A DNA stretch of 64,000 nt from positions 214,404,484-214,468,483 of the forward strand of contig CAXKWD010000001.1 in assembly GCA_964059195.1 (NCBI GenBank). Direction: 5' to 3'. The notes beneath the pieces were generated by a model. That model ran no database searches. It was given only the letters and a program-made list of their open reading frames with translations, and was not told the DNA's origin. Shown one piece after another: positions 24,124 through 55,690 of the stretch (the first letter of the stretch is position 1; each line of letters opens with the position of its first letter). The translations under genes and the position numbers were made by a program. The stretch is from Ectobius pallidus (taxonomy: Eukaryota > Arthropoda > Insecta > Blattodea > Ectobiidae).

Positions 24124-24783
24124 ATACGAGGGCCGTCCACAAAGTAAGTTTCCTTAGGGCCGTTTACACAAACAAAGCAAAATTTCCTGGAAGTATTTAT
24201 TGCAACAGACACAGCCACTGTTCAGCTATTTTTCAATGTATTCTCCACAGGAATCGAGACATTTGTCATACCGTGAGACCAACTTTTGAACACTTGTGTC
24301 GCAGAAGTCTTCCGCCTGGGAATTGAACTACTGTGTGTAACCACCTCCGCTTTTGTCACACTCTGTCATTTATTGAGGCGTAGGAAAAGATGGAAATCAC
24401 TGGCAGCGAAGTCCGGGCTGTAGGGTGGATGTTTTTAACACCTCCCTAGTAAGTCTCCTGCAGAAGTTCGGCTGGAAGGTGTATAAACATTCACTCTAAA
24501 GCTCTCAGTTATTTCCATCTTTTCCTACACCTCACGAAGTGGCAAATAATGACAGAGAGGCGAAGATGGTTGTCACACAGTGGTTCAAATCCTAGGCGAC
24601 TCACTTTTACGATACAGGTATTCAAAAGTTAGTCCCACGGTATGACCATTGTTTCAATTTCGGTATCAAGTATGTTGAATAATAGCTGAACACTGGGTGC
24701 GTCTGTTGCAATAACTGTTGAATTTGAGTTTTGTTTCTGTAAACGGACCCAGGGAAACTTACTTTGTGGACGTCTCTCATACA
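24124..24783. mobile_element. mariner-derived foldback element (family 1), copy A
   Basis: The ends TACGAGGGCCGTCCACAAAG and GTGGACGTCTCTCATA are inverted, flanked by TA. Arms of about 330 bp pair across the whole element. Each arm, read toward its end, encodes the C-terminal mariner transposase motif (KLVPRYDKC-like, then a GGEYVE-like stop region). The centre CTCCTGCAGAAGTTCGGCTG joins the two halves. Confidence 0.88.
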
Positions 24784-25360
24784 TAGGCATTAGGTACAGA
24801 AATGAATAGTTTTAGAGCCAAAGATTTCGGAAAATAGCTATCCCCATACTGGTGGCATGAAGATAATAGTTCTTAACTTCTAGCAGCTACACGAAATCTT
24901 AAAATTAATAAATCTTCTACATCGCCTGCTCCTTCACACATTATTTTGCAATGTGCCGAAGTTCTCACCAAGCAAATTAAAATAGTCTGCAGGTCCACCC
25001 CGAACTTTTGGCGTTATCATCCTTAACCGAAGCAATATGGAGGGCGACTTTCTCTCTCCTAGCCAAGTCTCTCTTGTGTTTTCACGTAATTAAGAAAGGC
25101 TTGGCTAGAGCAGTAAGCAGCTTAGAGTCGGGCTGATTGAGTTCACAGAGAATAAACCCAGCACATGTCAGTCTCGCAGTTACGATGCCATAACAAGCAC
25201 AGGGGTGTCCACATCAGAGCCATAGATGCTCAAGGATATTTAAAACAATACGATAGATACAGAGACGTAAGAAACGCAAGGAAGAACATAGGCTAATACC
25301 AATATGAAGATTCGATGCCATAAGAAACACACACACGTGTGTTTGTGTGTGTAATATATA

Positions 25361-25888
25361 CAGAGTGTTAATGAATAACACCGAAATATTTTACCTACCC
25401 ATATATATAGAGGGGACATAGACAGCAACTTTAATTAGGAGATTTTTGCTCTATGACGTAAAATGTCATTAGTCATTACAATTTGGTGCTCATAAGTCAA
25501 TATTGAAGCGAAATAGGGTTAAAATTTTCATTAAATTTACTTCATGTCTTCTTAGTGATCGAGAAAAACCTGATTCTTAATCATTCATCAACAGAAATAC
25601 CATAATTTAGAGTTTTCATAATCTGCAAAATTTACAGACTAATTACACATGACTGGCCGCCACTGCATTAGTTTTTTTTAAATTCAGAACTCCAGTGTTA
25701 ACAACGAAGTTCCTTTGTTTTACATTTTTCAAATGTTAGAAGTTAGTGGCGGCCATGCCCTAGATAATTTTATGTTGTAACAGTAAAGACTGAATCCATA
25801 GAGCAAAAAATCTCCTAATAAAAGTTGTTTATCTATGTCATCTCTATGCACAGGTAAAATATTTCGGTGTTATTCATTAACGCCCGGT
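25361..25888. mobile_element. TA-flanked foldback element, copy 2
   Basis: The inverted ends CAGAGTGTTAATGAATAACA and TTATTCATTAACGCCCGGTA lie next to TATATA on each side. The interior is in the opposite orientation to the copy at 28522-29131, although the terminal arms look the same. Confidence 0.85.
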
Positions 25889-26330
25889 ATATATATAATG
25901 TTACGGGCAAAGTTTGAAAATCAGGAATTATATAAAATACCTGGGTATTGTATAAAATGCTCGACAAAATTTGGAAAAGTATAAAATTAAGTAGCCTACG
26001 GTACTTAAAAAAAATGCGTTTTACACATTTGCCTAGGCGTTATACACAATGTAAAATGTGTCACAAGAAATCTAATTTTAACTAAATTTTAAAGAAGTTT
26101 TCTTGAAAACATAAACAGTCATTAAATACGGAGATTTGTTCAGAGTGGAAGGGGTAACTAAGCAGATTGAAATAGGGGAGTACATCACACTAAAATTAAT
26201 ATAAAACCCATTCTGTGTTTTGAGATTACGTTTACTGTAGCCTATACGAGATATTTAGGCTGGAAGGTTCCCGCAGAATTGCAATCCCACTCGAGTGCGC
26301 AATGAGTATATTTCAACACTTATATTACAA
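25889..26330. other. Unassigned intergenic sequence
   Basis: It is AT-rich and I recognise nothing in it. Confidence 0.4.
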
Positions 26331-26965
26331 TACGAGACGGGTCCATAAAGTAAGTTTCCCTGGGGCCGTTTACAGGAACAAAACAAAATTTCGTGGGCAT
26401 ACATATTCCAACAGATCTGGCAAGTATTCAGGTATTATTCAACATATTCGCCACCGGAATTGAGACATTTGTCATAACGTGGGACCAACTTTTGAACACA
26501 TGTTTCGTACAAGTCTTCCGCCTGGGATAACCATTGTATGACAAATATCTCCGTTTCTCTGTAATTTATTGAGGGGTAGGAAAAGATGGAAATCACTGGG
26601 AGCGAGGTCCGGGCTGTAGGGTGGATGTTTAAACACCTCCTAGCAAGTCTCCTGCAGAAATTCGGCTGGGAGGTGTTTAAACATCCACCCTAAAGTCCGA
26701 TCCTCGCTCCCAGAGATTTCCATCTTTTCCTACGCCTCAAGAAATGACAGGGAATGACATAGAATGACAGAGAGGAGGAGATATTTGTCAAACAGTGGTT
26801 CAAATACCTGGTGGCAGACTTCCATGACACAGGTGTTCTAAAGTTGGTGCCATGGTATGACAAATGTTTCAATTCCGGTGGCGAATATGTTGAATACTAA
26901 CTGAATACTTGCTGTATCTGTTGGAATATATGTATGTATTGTGTTTTGTTTCTGTAAAGGGCCCT
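26331..26965. mobile_element. mariner-derived foldback element (family 1), copy B
   Basis: It starts TACGAGACGGGTCCATAAAG; the centre has CTCCTGCAGAAATTCGGCTG; the right arm ends at TTTTGTTTCTGTAAAGGGCC, where the terminal repeat is lost. Arms carry the same inverted transposase C-terminus as copy A. Confidence 0.85.
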
Positions 26966-27120
26966 CAAAACACGTATTACAGGCCTACATGGACCTTCAG
27001 GGTTCAACACAAACTTCCCCTCCCTAAGGTACTGATAGAGAATTTGAGAATTCCAGCAGTCTACATTTACAAGTCATTATGTATAGATTTCTGTACGATA
27101 TGATTCATACCATCTGGGCA

Positions 27121-27126
27121 TTTATT
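27121..27126 (-). promoter_or_regulatory. Polyadenylation signal of the KRAB-like gene
   Basis: AATAAA on the minus strand, 79 bp beyond the stop codon at 27205. The position fits a short 3' untranslated region. Confidence 0.65.
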
Positions 27127-27204
27127 CCTAATTCCAAAAAATTATAATCTATTTACAAGGTGAATTTCATAGAATGCTACTGATCTGCATAAGTTAAGAT
27201 GATT

Positions 27205-27312
27205 TCATTTGGCCACCTCGATGTGACATGACAGGGGTTCACGGACTGAGAATCCCAAGAAGTCCTCGTTCAGATCCCGGGCGAGGTCCTCAGGAGTGAC
27301 AGGCTCTTGTTC
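27205..27312 (-). CDS. KRAB-like gene, third exon with stop
   Basis: The acceptor is ACTTGTTTTTCAG with a good pyrimidine tract. The exon has 35 codons plus TGA. The product is acidic (EQEPVTPEDLARDLNEDF) and no known domain is recognised. Local composition is clearly richer in G+C than the flanks. Confidence 0.8.
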   Translation of the reverse strand, partial: EQEPVTPEDLARDLNEDFLGFSVREPLSCHIEVAK

Positions 27313-28462
27313 CTGAAAAACAAGTAACAGATTGCTTCAATGTTCCGAATTCGGGGAAGAAGAAAATGCACACTTGGAGGGGGGAAACTATTCCGTTGGT
27401 TCGTAAAATTTCACATCCTGAGGCTGAACCAACTGCAACCTCCAAGCAGAAATTGGAAAGTGTGATTTGTAAATTTTACTACTTAAAACCAGGATTTAAC
27501 TTGCCTATGGCACGAGAAAAGAAAATAGCGTATTTGAATAGGAATTGAAATTTATTTAGTATCAAGTACAATTACAGTAAAACCTCTATTTTAAAGTCCA
27601 TGGGTGGTCCCAGAGTAAATTGGTTCTTCAGGTTCTTTTAATAGGGGAAATCATTTTTTTTGTAATAACTTACTAATTAATGCACAAAGATTATGTAGCA
27701 CATATATAATTAATAAAATATATTGATTACTGTTGTTTCAAGTTCATTTAAATTATTCTTATTCATCCTTCTGTGTGAAGGAATTGTTAATAGTTATCTG
27801 TTCGTATATAGGCTACAACAGGGCACAATAAATTTTTTTTATTTTTTTTTATTACAGTTTCACTTCCAAGTTGTCTTTTCTGGTCTGTCTGGAACCCTAT
27901 AGCTCCTATGTTGGGGCGAAGGGGCCTCCAAATAGAGTTTCTGTTACCTATATGAATTTTGTTACGCTTATTTTCCGAGAGAGGGCAGAGGGACAGGTGG
28001 TATGCTCATCGCCTCCCAAGCCCCCCCCCCCAGGAAAATAAGGTATTACTTGGACGTGAAAGGGCCGACAAATTTTGTCCAGAGGCTCTTATTTAGGCTT
28101 GGAGTTCTTTTACGTGCCGTAAATCTACGACACGGGCCCCCCAGCTTAAAGTCCCTCCCGGAGGACTCCGTGCCCAGGATTTTTACGTCCTGAAAAACCT
28201 ATCGACCGCGGCCGGGTTTAATCCCGCGACCTTCGGGTCCAGAGGCGGGCACGCTACCTCTAGACCATCGCGGCCGACAAATTGTCTTTTAGCATAACAA
28301 AAATGTAATGATATCTATGCAGAAAAAGAACACGATGCCGAAGCATATCCTCCTATATTTCCAGTCAAAATAGCAAAAGATCCAGTCAGGTGAGGGGGCT
28401 TGGAATGTCTCCCCCACTCCTCCATCCCTATTTCCAGCGTTATGCTATCAAGCCATAGGAAT

Positions 28463-28524
<62 letters not shown>

Positions 28525-29127
28525 GGTGTTAATGAATAACACCGAAATATTTTACCTGTGTATAGAGGAGACATAGACAAGCAACTTTTATTAGAAGATT
28601 TTTGCTCTATGGATTCAATTCTTCCTGTTATAACATAAAATATCCCAAGGATATGCACGCCACTGTCTTCTAATACTTGAAATGATGGGAAACAAAGGAA
28701 CAGTGAATTATTGTGTAGTGGTCGGGAAAATTGTAAAAAATGACGATCGATATCTTACAACTCTGAGGGGAAAAAAAGACAAACGAAACATTTTTGTTAG
28801 GTTTGGAATTAGGAATAAAAACATAATGCAGTGGCGGGCAATCATGTGATTAATCAGTAAATTTTGCAGATTATGAAAATTCTAAATTATGGTATAGTTG
28901 TTGATGAATCAGGTTTTTATCGATCGCTAAGAAGGCATGAAGTCAATTTAATGAAAATTTTAACCCTATTTCGCTCAATTATTGAGTTATGAGCACCAAA
29001 TTTTAAGGACTTTAATGCCCTGTAGCATACACATTTTACGTCATAGAGGAAAAATGTCCTAATGAAAGTTGCTTGTCTATGTCCCCTCTATACACAGGTA
29101 AAATATTTCGGTGTTATTCATTAACAC

Positions 29128-29170
<43 letters not shown>

Positions 29171-31568
29171 TCCCAGATCAGCAGACAAAAACATTGTTTA
29201 GAGCCCTTTGTTAATTATTCTTTTTATATTCCAGAACTGGTTCCCAGTGTTTACATTAAGTAGGCCTATTTCCATTAAGCTACTGATTTTGAGCCTACTG
29301 TAGAAATAATTGAATATTTTAAAATTCCATACCGTAAGTGAAGAAACACAATATTCTGGGGAAATACAAAACTACCGAACGAAATGCATGAGTTCAGAAT
29401 TTGGATATTTGAGGAGGGAAACGTTAACAAGAACCTAACGAGTAATTTTGTGTGCCAAAGAGTATTTTTCAACTAGAAAAGACTCAGATATGTTTGCAAT
29501 AACTATAGTACGAGTGTTTTTTAAAAAAATCAATGAAGAGTACTTTTTACACATTTTCTTTTACATTAGAGATATATATTTTAAAATAAAATATTAATGC
29601 TAAATCAATGATTGTAGATAGTGTTGTTCATATGATGTTTGCAACAAATAATTAGCTCAGAAATATTTATATGTGTGGATATTATCATAGAAACGGCATT
29701 TTAGTGCACGAAGCTTGATGCCATTTTATAACGATATTTACCCGTAACTATAATAGTTTGATTAATTCTGAAAATAGTGTGGAATTGTAGAATTAATTAA
29801 TAAAAAGCATGTCTGATTACGAGGTTGTAGAGGAATTGCTGAAAAAAAAAATTTCCACCTATCTCAGTGCCCAAACCTGCTTGTCCCCCCTTAAGCCAAT
29901 GTTTGTAGAGTGCATTATCTAAATCCCCTAAATGACAGATAAGTTACAACAAATGAAATTAGTCTTTTGTCTTACCATGGAGCCGTTCCGGTGCAGATCG
30001 CTTTTGCGACTGACATCCGTTGATCTTCGCATGAACTCAGGCCTCTTAGGGGACAGTCCTGTATACACACAAGAGAATAACATTGTTAAAGCAATCGGTT
30101 CAATTTATTTATTAAGAAGTTAAAGAAAATATAATGTGAAGGATTCTAATATTCTACAGAACATAATGGGAAAGATTTAAAACTTGAAATTATCCTGATT
30201 ACATAGGCCTATATTTATTTTAACTTAGATGTTTGACACTGCAATTGGGCTGTGGCACTTGAAAACAATAGTTAATTAGGCTAACATTACAAGCCGTAAA
30301 TACGAGGGACGTCCACAAAGTAAGTTTCCCTGGGTCCGTTTACAGAAACAAAACACTATTTCAAGTAAATAGTTATTGCAACAGGCACAGCCACTGTTCA
30401 GCTATTTTTCAACATATTCGCCACCGGAATTGAAACATTTGTCATACCTTGGGACCAACTTTTGAATACCTGTTTCGTAGAAGTCTGCCGACATGGATTT
30501 CAACTACTGCGTGACAAACATCTTCGCCTCTCTGTCAATATTTGTTATTCGTGAGGAAAATATGGAAATCACTGGGAGCGAGGTCCGGGCTGTAGAGTGA
30601 ATGTTTGAACACTTCCTAGCAAGTCTCCCGCAGGAGTTCGGCTGAGAGGTGTTTAAACATTCACCCTATAGCCCGGACCTCGCTCCCAGTGATTTCCATC
30701 TTTTCCTACACCTTTTCCTTGTCTAAAGTGGCAGTAAAAGTAAGAGAGAGTCGCGAATATTCGTGACACACTCCTAAAATGTATCCTACCCAAATACAAC
30801 ATTTTGTTTTTAAACAACTTAACGTTCTCGAGCTGTGCAGATCACAGACACACAGACAGACATGTTTCTGAAAATAGCATTTTTGGATTCAAATAATCTC
30901 GAAACGTATATTTATATTGAAAGCTCGATATCTAACTTCAAGGTCGAATACAATACTTCCTCTACCCTACATATTATTACCTATCCTTGCTCTACGCTTG
31001 GGCAATGCAACTGTCTCACTTCACATTCTGACAGGTGACATTAGGTTAGGGTAAACTAGCAACATCAGCGTCATTGCCGTCAAGTTTCCTACCCTGCTAC
31101 GCGATGAGATAGATTCTGCGCACCCTCCCCACCACATCTAATATCATGCCCAGCAGCCGAATCTTGTGAATAAACAGTATAAAATATACAAATTACAATA
31201 TTTACAAAGCAAATAATACAGTGATTCTGTTATTCAGGTAAGAACTAGGGATATATTGTTAATAAAATTCCCGCACGAAAGCAGAAGGCGTGAACCTACC
31301 GCTACGTGCCGGTATTGCATTCGTATTATTTGTTAAATAAAATCCTGAATCTTGTAATAAATCCGTATTGCTAAAATATTTCCTTAACTGCCAGCAATAA
31401 GAGTAGATTGAACGAAATGAGATACAATATATTTCACTTACCATAGGCCAGCATCGCTCTGTAGTTGTGGAGGATATTGCAATTGCGTTTCTTCTCGTAC
31501 TCCGGCATGGCTTTCCATTCCGCAGATGTGAAGAAATGGGACAGTTCTTTGTATTCCTTTATATCCAT
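27205..31568 (-). CDS. Stand-alone KRAB-like (PRDM9/SSX-type) small protein, 105 aa
   Basis: Three exons (31442-31568, 29976-30058, 27205-27312) join in phase (1, then 0) with canonical splice sites. Residues 5-60 match the KRAB-like domain of PRDM9/PRDM7 and SSX: YKELSHFFTSAEWKAM, YEKKRNCNILHNYRAML, then AYGLSPKRPEFMRR across the first intron, where PRDM9 also has a Gly-Leu...RP.FM segment. In that family the domain recruits co-repressors or CXXC1-type partners. The C-terminus (EQEPVTPEDLARDL..., ending IEVAK) is acidic and unfamiliar; there is no SET domain and no zinc finger before the stop. The start ATG (GCAATGG) has a good context; an upstream in-frame ATG at 31691 would add a hydrophobic 41-residue extension and is less likely. 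The gene ends in AATAAA at 27126-27121. A longer isoform using exons I have not seen is possible. Confidence 0.85.
27880..28280 (-). repeat. tRNA-derived SINE, family 4, copy 1
   Basis: The minus strand starts near 28280 with a tRNA-like head: GATGGTCTAGAGGTAGCGTG (A box) and GGGATTAAACCC (degenerate B box). The body matches 44340-44645 in inverted orientation, including CACGGAGTCCTCCGGGAGG-type and AAGGTATTACTTGGACGTGA. It lies in the second intron of the KRAB-like gene. Confidence 0.75.
28522..29131. mobile_element. TA-flanked foldback element, copy 3, inside a TA microsatellite
   Basis: The ends CAGGGTGTTAATGAATAACA and TGTTATTCATTAACACTCTG are inverted with about 95-bp arms. A (TA)n run lies on both sides (about 28470-28520 and 29132-29168), so the element either entered a TA microsatellite or its TA flanks expanded. 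Confidence 0.88.
29976..30058 (-). CDS. KRAB-like gene, second exon
   Basis: 83 bp with acceptor TGTGTATACAG and donor ATG/GTAAGA. Its first two bases complete a Gly codon, giving GLSPKRPEFMRRSTDVSRK. The RPEFM segment matches the end of the PRDM9-type KRAB-like domain. Confidence 0.85.
30301..30725. mobile_element. mariner-derived foldback element (family 1), copy C, right arm truncated
   Basis: The left arm is complete from TACGAGGGACGTCCACAAAG to the centre CTCCCGCAGGAGTTCGGCTG. The right arm stops after TTTCCATCTTTTCCTACACC. It lies in the first intron of the KRAB-like gene. Confidence 0.82.
30783..31010 (-). repeat. AGAGGAAGT repeat family, fragment
   Basis: CACAGACAGACATGTTTCTG, then AAATAGCATTTTTGGATTC and TACTTCCTCTACC follow the order seen at 49420-49560. 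The far end and the monomer part are missing. Confidence 0.65.
31442..31568 (-). CDS. KRAB-like gene, first coding exon
   Basis: 42 codons plus one base, donor TATG/GTAAGT. The translation MDIKEYKELSHFFTSAEW carries the Phe-Phe/Phe-Thr, Glu-Trp and later Tyr-Glu-Lys and Asn-Tyr positions shared with PRDM9- and SSX-type domains. The ATG has G at -3 and G at +4. Confidence 0.85.
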
Positions 31569-31769
31569 TGCAAACTTCACAAGCAAACAAACTCTGTCTG
31601 AACAATAAAACTGGAAAACAGAAACTCGAACACACCAACAAGAAACGAAATACAAAATAAACAACGTAACATCAACTGCAACAATCGGCAAATGTTATTT
31701 CCTTTCCAAGGAGTACAGATCGCGGGCAGAGATTGAAATTAACATCTTCACGTCGCTTCTCATTCTCCT

Positions 31770-31785
31770 TATCGATTATATTGGT
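31770..31785 (-). promoter_or_regulatory. Candidate promoter motifs of the KRAB-like gene
   Basis: The minus strand carries CCAAT followed by AATCGATA, one mismatch from the insect DRE (TATCGATA), about 200 bp upstream of the start codon. No TATA box is evident. This is motif spotting only. Confidence 0.3.
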
Positions 31786-32129
31786 TAAATAGTTACAAGC
31801 CCTGCTGCTTTTCTCACAATAAATATTTTATGACTTACAGCATTCCTTTTTGTTCGAGAAACATTAGTTTCAGGCTGAAACAATGTAATGGCTAAAAGAA
31901 ACAATACAATCCCTTTAACGACATGATGGATTTATCGCAACTTAATTATCCCGCGTCGTGTTTTCATCGTATAATAATGTTTTTTTCTCCTCATGAGTGT
32001 AAAGAAAGTTTTCACACTAAAGTTGCATTTGTCTATCAACAACAGCACAATTCGAAGAGATAATTATAAGAAAACAGAATTTATAAACCGCACTAGAAAC
32101 TGTATTACATTGTATTTTAGTAAGCGATA

Positions 32130-32407
32130 TAAACTAAACTCCGTGGCGCTACATCCCTGAAGGGACAAGGCCTACCACCCGACCGCTGCGTCATCTACCA
32201 TAGGCAGATGGTAGGATTGGGGGCAATATGGTCAGTATGCCGACACCCACGGCCGTTAATGGTGGTTTCCATGACCGGAGTCGCTACCGTACTTCTCTAT
32301 CAAGTAGTTCCTCAATTTGAATCACTTCCCTACCTCAGAAAAATCGGAGGAGGTACTGGGGATCGAACCCGGGCCGTCGGATCTGTAGTCAGCGACGCTG
32401 ACCACAG
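32130..32407 (-). repeat. tRNA-derived SINE, family 1, copy 2
   Basis: The B box is well preserved (GGTTCGATCCC on the minus strand at about 32358-32368), with AGTCAGCGACGCTGACCACA at the head. It occupies part of the short intergenic space between the homeobox and KRAB-like genes. Confidence 0.85.
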
Positions 32408-33013
32408 TAATTGTTTCTTCTATTAAATGTTTTTGTCTAAATATTAGAACAAACTTCTCATAAATATTACTTTCAATTGGTAGTTTTGTTTATAAATTAT
32501 AAGAGAAGTTCAGAAAAAACTAAGAATATATAGGGAGCAATGCGCAATCTCAGTAAAAGTAGCATCGGAAAACGGAATAATTTAAATATATATCTACTCT
32601 CTAAAGCAATAAACATTTACTACATACGGTAGTATTTGCTGTAAGAAACAAATTTATTTATTATTCAATATTTGCACAAATTAAGCACGCCTATATACAA
32701 TTAGTTGATTGAAGCCCATGGACGATATTAGTGTACTTTTTATTATATGTTACACAAGATACATGTGCTGTGATAAATCTAGAATGAATCTATCAAAAAA
32801 CTGAAAAAGATAAAATGTTCATGGAGAGAAAATAGAGAGTACGAAATAATTAAAGTATTGTAATCCAGTCACAAGAACATACAATAATATCAATGCATTC
32901 GTCAGCAGATATCGAACTGACTAGACTTGAATATCATTTGGCACCCGAACAGTAACAAATCCAAATAACATTTTAACAAAAATCCTTCAACAAATTCGAT
33001 AGTGAAAGAAGTC

Positions 33014-33019
33014 TTTATT
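33014..33019 (-). promoter_or_regulatory. Polyadenylation signal of the homeobox gene
   Basis: AATAAA on the minus strand, 22 bp after the stop codon at 33041. This implies a very short 3' untranslated region unless a further signal downstream is used. Confidence 0.6.
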
Positions 33020-33040
33020 GCACGAGAATTACGTGAATGT

Positions 33041-53249
<20,209 letters not shown>

Positions 53250-53429
53250 GTCGCACTACAAGTGGGGGAGCCAGATCTCCAGTTCGCGTGAGGCTCCCAG
53301 ATAGCCACATTAACACCTTTTGTGTTGCGTTCAACACTTCGAGAGGGGATGGATGCTGCGCTCCTCTGCTAGACACGTAACCCGTCTCTGTGGCGGACTG
53401 GTCAACTCAGTATATCACTCATAAACGTA

Positions 53430-54175
53430 GATAGACTGAAGAGTTAGCGAATGCACCTCGATGACGGATTTTCGATTTTCGCGTTCGTTCGGAGTTAGGA
53501 GTGAAAAAGTAGCAAAAAACATTATTTTTTCGCTATCAAAGCATCAGTATAAAAAAGATTGCATCGATATCAATATATCGATATAGCCTATATAGATAAT
53601 AAGAGGAAGTGATGGTATTTTTGTCCGTCTGTCTGTCTGTACGCGACGCCCAGCGAAATCTACTGAACGTAGAGGTTTGAAATTTTAAACGTAGACAGAC
53701 TGAAGGGTGAGCGAATGCACCTCGAAGAAAGATTTTCGATTTTCGTTCGCGAGTTAGAAGTGAAAAACTGGCAGAAAACGTGTTTTTTTTCGCTATCGAA
53801 GCATTAGTATTGAAAATATTTCATCGATATCAGTATATCGATATTTATAGAAATATCGATATATCGAAACACCTCATCTTATTTATATATATTGAAATTC
53901 AATATCACTTTCATACTGAGGTCATATCTGAGGTCGTTTACCCAGGCGGCGCTTTCTAATCGTGGAATGCATTGCAAAGCCGGATTTTTAGCTGTGTCAT
54001 TACAATTATTAATGGCGCGTAAGTGTTAATAAATATGTTTTAGTTATATTGCCCTTAATTTGTAATTTCTGAATTAATTATCGAAGGCGACGCTGCAGGT
54101 ACCTGTCTGTCTGTCTGTCTGTCTGTGCGCGATGCCCAGCGAAATCTAATAAGCGCGAGCAGAGCCGCGGGAACA
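53430..54175 (+). repeat. Helitron-related sequence with internal duplication
   Basis: AACGTAGATAGACTGAAG...GATTTTCGATTTTCG at 53425-53490 recurs at 53690-53750, and the GTTCGCGAGTTA...TTTTTTTCGC block matches the interior of the Helitron at 19808-20608. TCTGTCTGTCTGT tracts and GCCCAGCGAAATCTA occur twice. No clean CTAG terminus was found. Confidence 0.55.
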
Positions 54176-54298
54176 GGGTAGTAATAAATAAAATCAGTTA
54201 AACTTTGCCTCAAGCTGGCAAATAATTTACTTACGACACAGCTGTGCTGTAAATTATTATTTGCACGACTTAACTAATTAGTGGTACTTACGAATATT

Positions 54299-54726
54299 GT
54301 TGCCGTGGATCGTAAGTTGACATTCCCGCACGCAATCTTGTTGCTATGGAAACAAAACAAATTTCCGTGCGGTAAGAATTTACTTATTGCACTCATCATA
54401 ATACAAGCCTTAATGGACAAGGTCCCCCAGACAAATATTTGGTTCCCATAACAACAAACACATGCAAATCACTTTCTGAAATATAACATCCATCTTCAAT
54501 AGTGTATATACATAATATTTGCAGCTAATATCTCAATTAATATAAATAAATTGATATAAACTCTTTCCTCGATCCGTATGCACCGCTTACGGCACTTGTA
54601 TCGCAATATACTATAGTAACAACCCGTTTCCATAGCAACAATTGAACGTGTTTATTTTCAATTTATGATATGCCACAATCATGGTGAGTATAGAAAAGTT
54701 GGCCAAAATGTAGTTGCCATGGCTAT
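54299..54726. promoter_or_regulatory. Cluster of RFX X-box-like motifs upstream of the homeobox gene
   Basis: Five sites resemble the palindromic X-box (GTTGCCATGGCAAC type): GTTGCCGTGGAT (54299), GTTGCTATGGAAAC (54340-54353), GTTCCCATAACAAC (54442-54455), GTTTCCATAGCAAC (54626-54639, the exact reverse complement of the second) and GTTGCCATGGCTAT (54713-54726). They lie 1.0-1.5 kb upstream of the start codon. RFX factors bind such sites in ciliary and neural genes; binding here is inference. Confidence 0.45.
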
Positions 54727-55309
54727 TGCAGTAATCCTTGTACAGGTCTAATATAGGGAAGATAACCAAATAGTCTCTTTTGCCCCGCGACTGGTCGGCA
54801 ATTTCTCTGGCACATGTGCTCTACGTGTCACGCTGGAAAAATGTCTTGTCCATCTTCGCATTTGCTTCTGGTAATGGGTTGGAGCCAGATTTGAATAGCT
54901 TTCCTTTTGGAAAATTCTGTAATGACCCATGGAATACCTACTTTCTGTTGCTATAGGCCTGCAAGACGTATGGGGGTGAATGAGGTCTATTGCCAGATTA
55001 TCCTAGTGCGCTATTAGTTTCTCAGTAAATATTGTGTTTAATTCGTTTTTAGTTATAACGTTTTTTAAAATAAAGAAAACATAATCTTACTAATTTAATT
55101 ACGTTTAGAGTAAACGCTCCCTTAACTGAAGGGTCTTTATTTCAATTTTTCTTTGCGACGATAAATTACGACATTCAAGAAAAACTTTTTATCAGAAATA
55201 AAGAAGAGGTGTTTTAAACACATACAAATAAAAACAGTTGACCAATTTTGTGTAAAAAAAAAGTAAACCAACAAAATTAAAAGTACGTAGAGTTATTCAT
55301 TGCACACCC
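54727..55309. other. Upstream of the homeobox gene, unassigned
   Basis: No repeat copy or exon recognised. Confidence 0.4.
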
Positions 55310-55690
55310 AGGCGGCTTCAAAGGACTGAACTATTAACACGGTGTTTCTTTATCTTAATTTATCTGACCAAGTCGGTCTTGGTTTCCGCTTTCCAAAAGA
55401 AAAGCAACGTTGCAATATTCTCTCATTGTTATCACTGAACTCAGTTCTTTCCTCGCTTTAATCAATTCACACGTGTTATTGTTTACTGTAACCAGATCTT
55501 GCAAACCCGTTTTTGACTCCACGCGGAGTAGACAAGTAGCTGTTACAGCTGTCACAAAACATTCATATATTTTGAATGTCTCAGGTAACTATCTGATAGG
55601 TGAAGCGATAATAAAAGCACGGGTTGAGCTGGCGGCAAAATTCTCCTTCTAACAAAGGAAGCCGCATGGGTATGCGAAGAATAGGCTAAC
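55310..55690. repeat. Unclassified dispersed repeat, copy 2
   Basis: Matches 5765-6150 in the same orientation. CACACGTGTTATTGTTTACT is identical in both. TAATAAAAGCACGGGTTGAG here parallels AATAAAGAGCATGGGTTGAG there. Confidence 0.55.

Noticed and set aside
28315..28658. Tyr-Ile repeat frames
   Set aside because: They come from the TA microsatellite beside the foldback element.
31434..31691. Longer KRAB-like protein starting at 31691
   Set aside because: The 41 extra residues are hydrophobic and unlike the family; the ATG at 31568 has the better context and sits just before the domain. Not excluded without transcripts.
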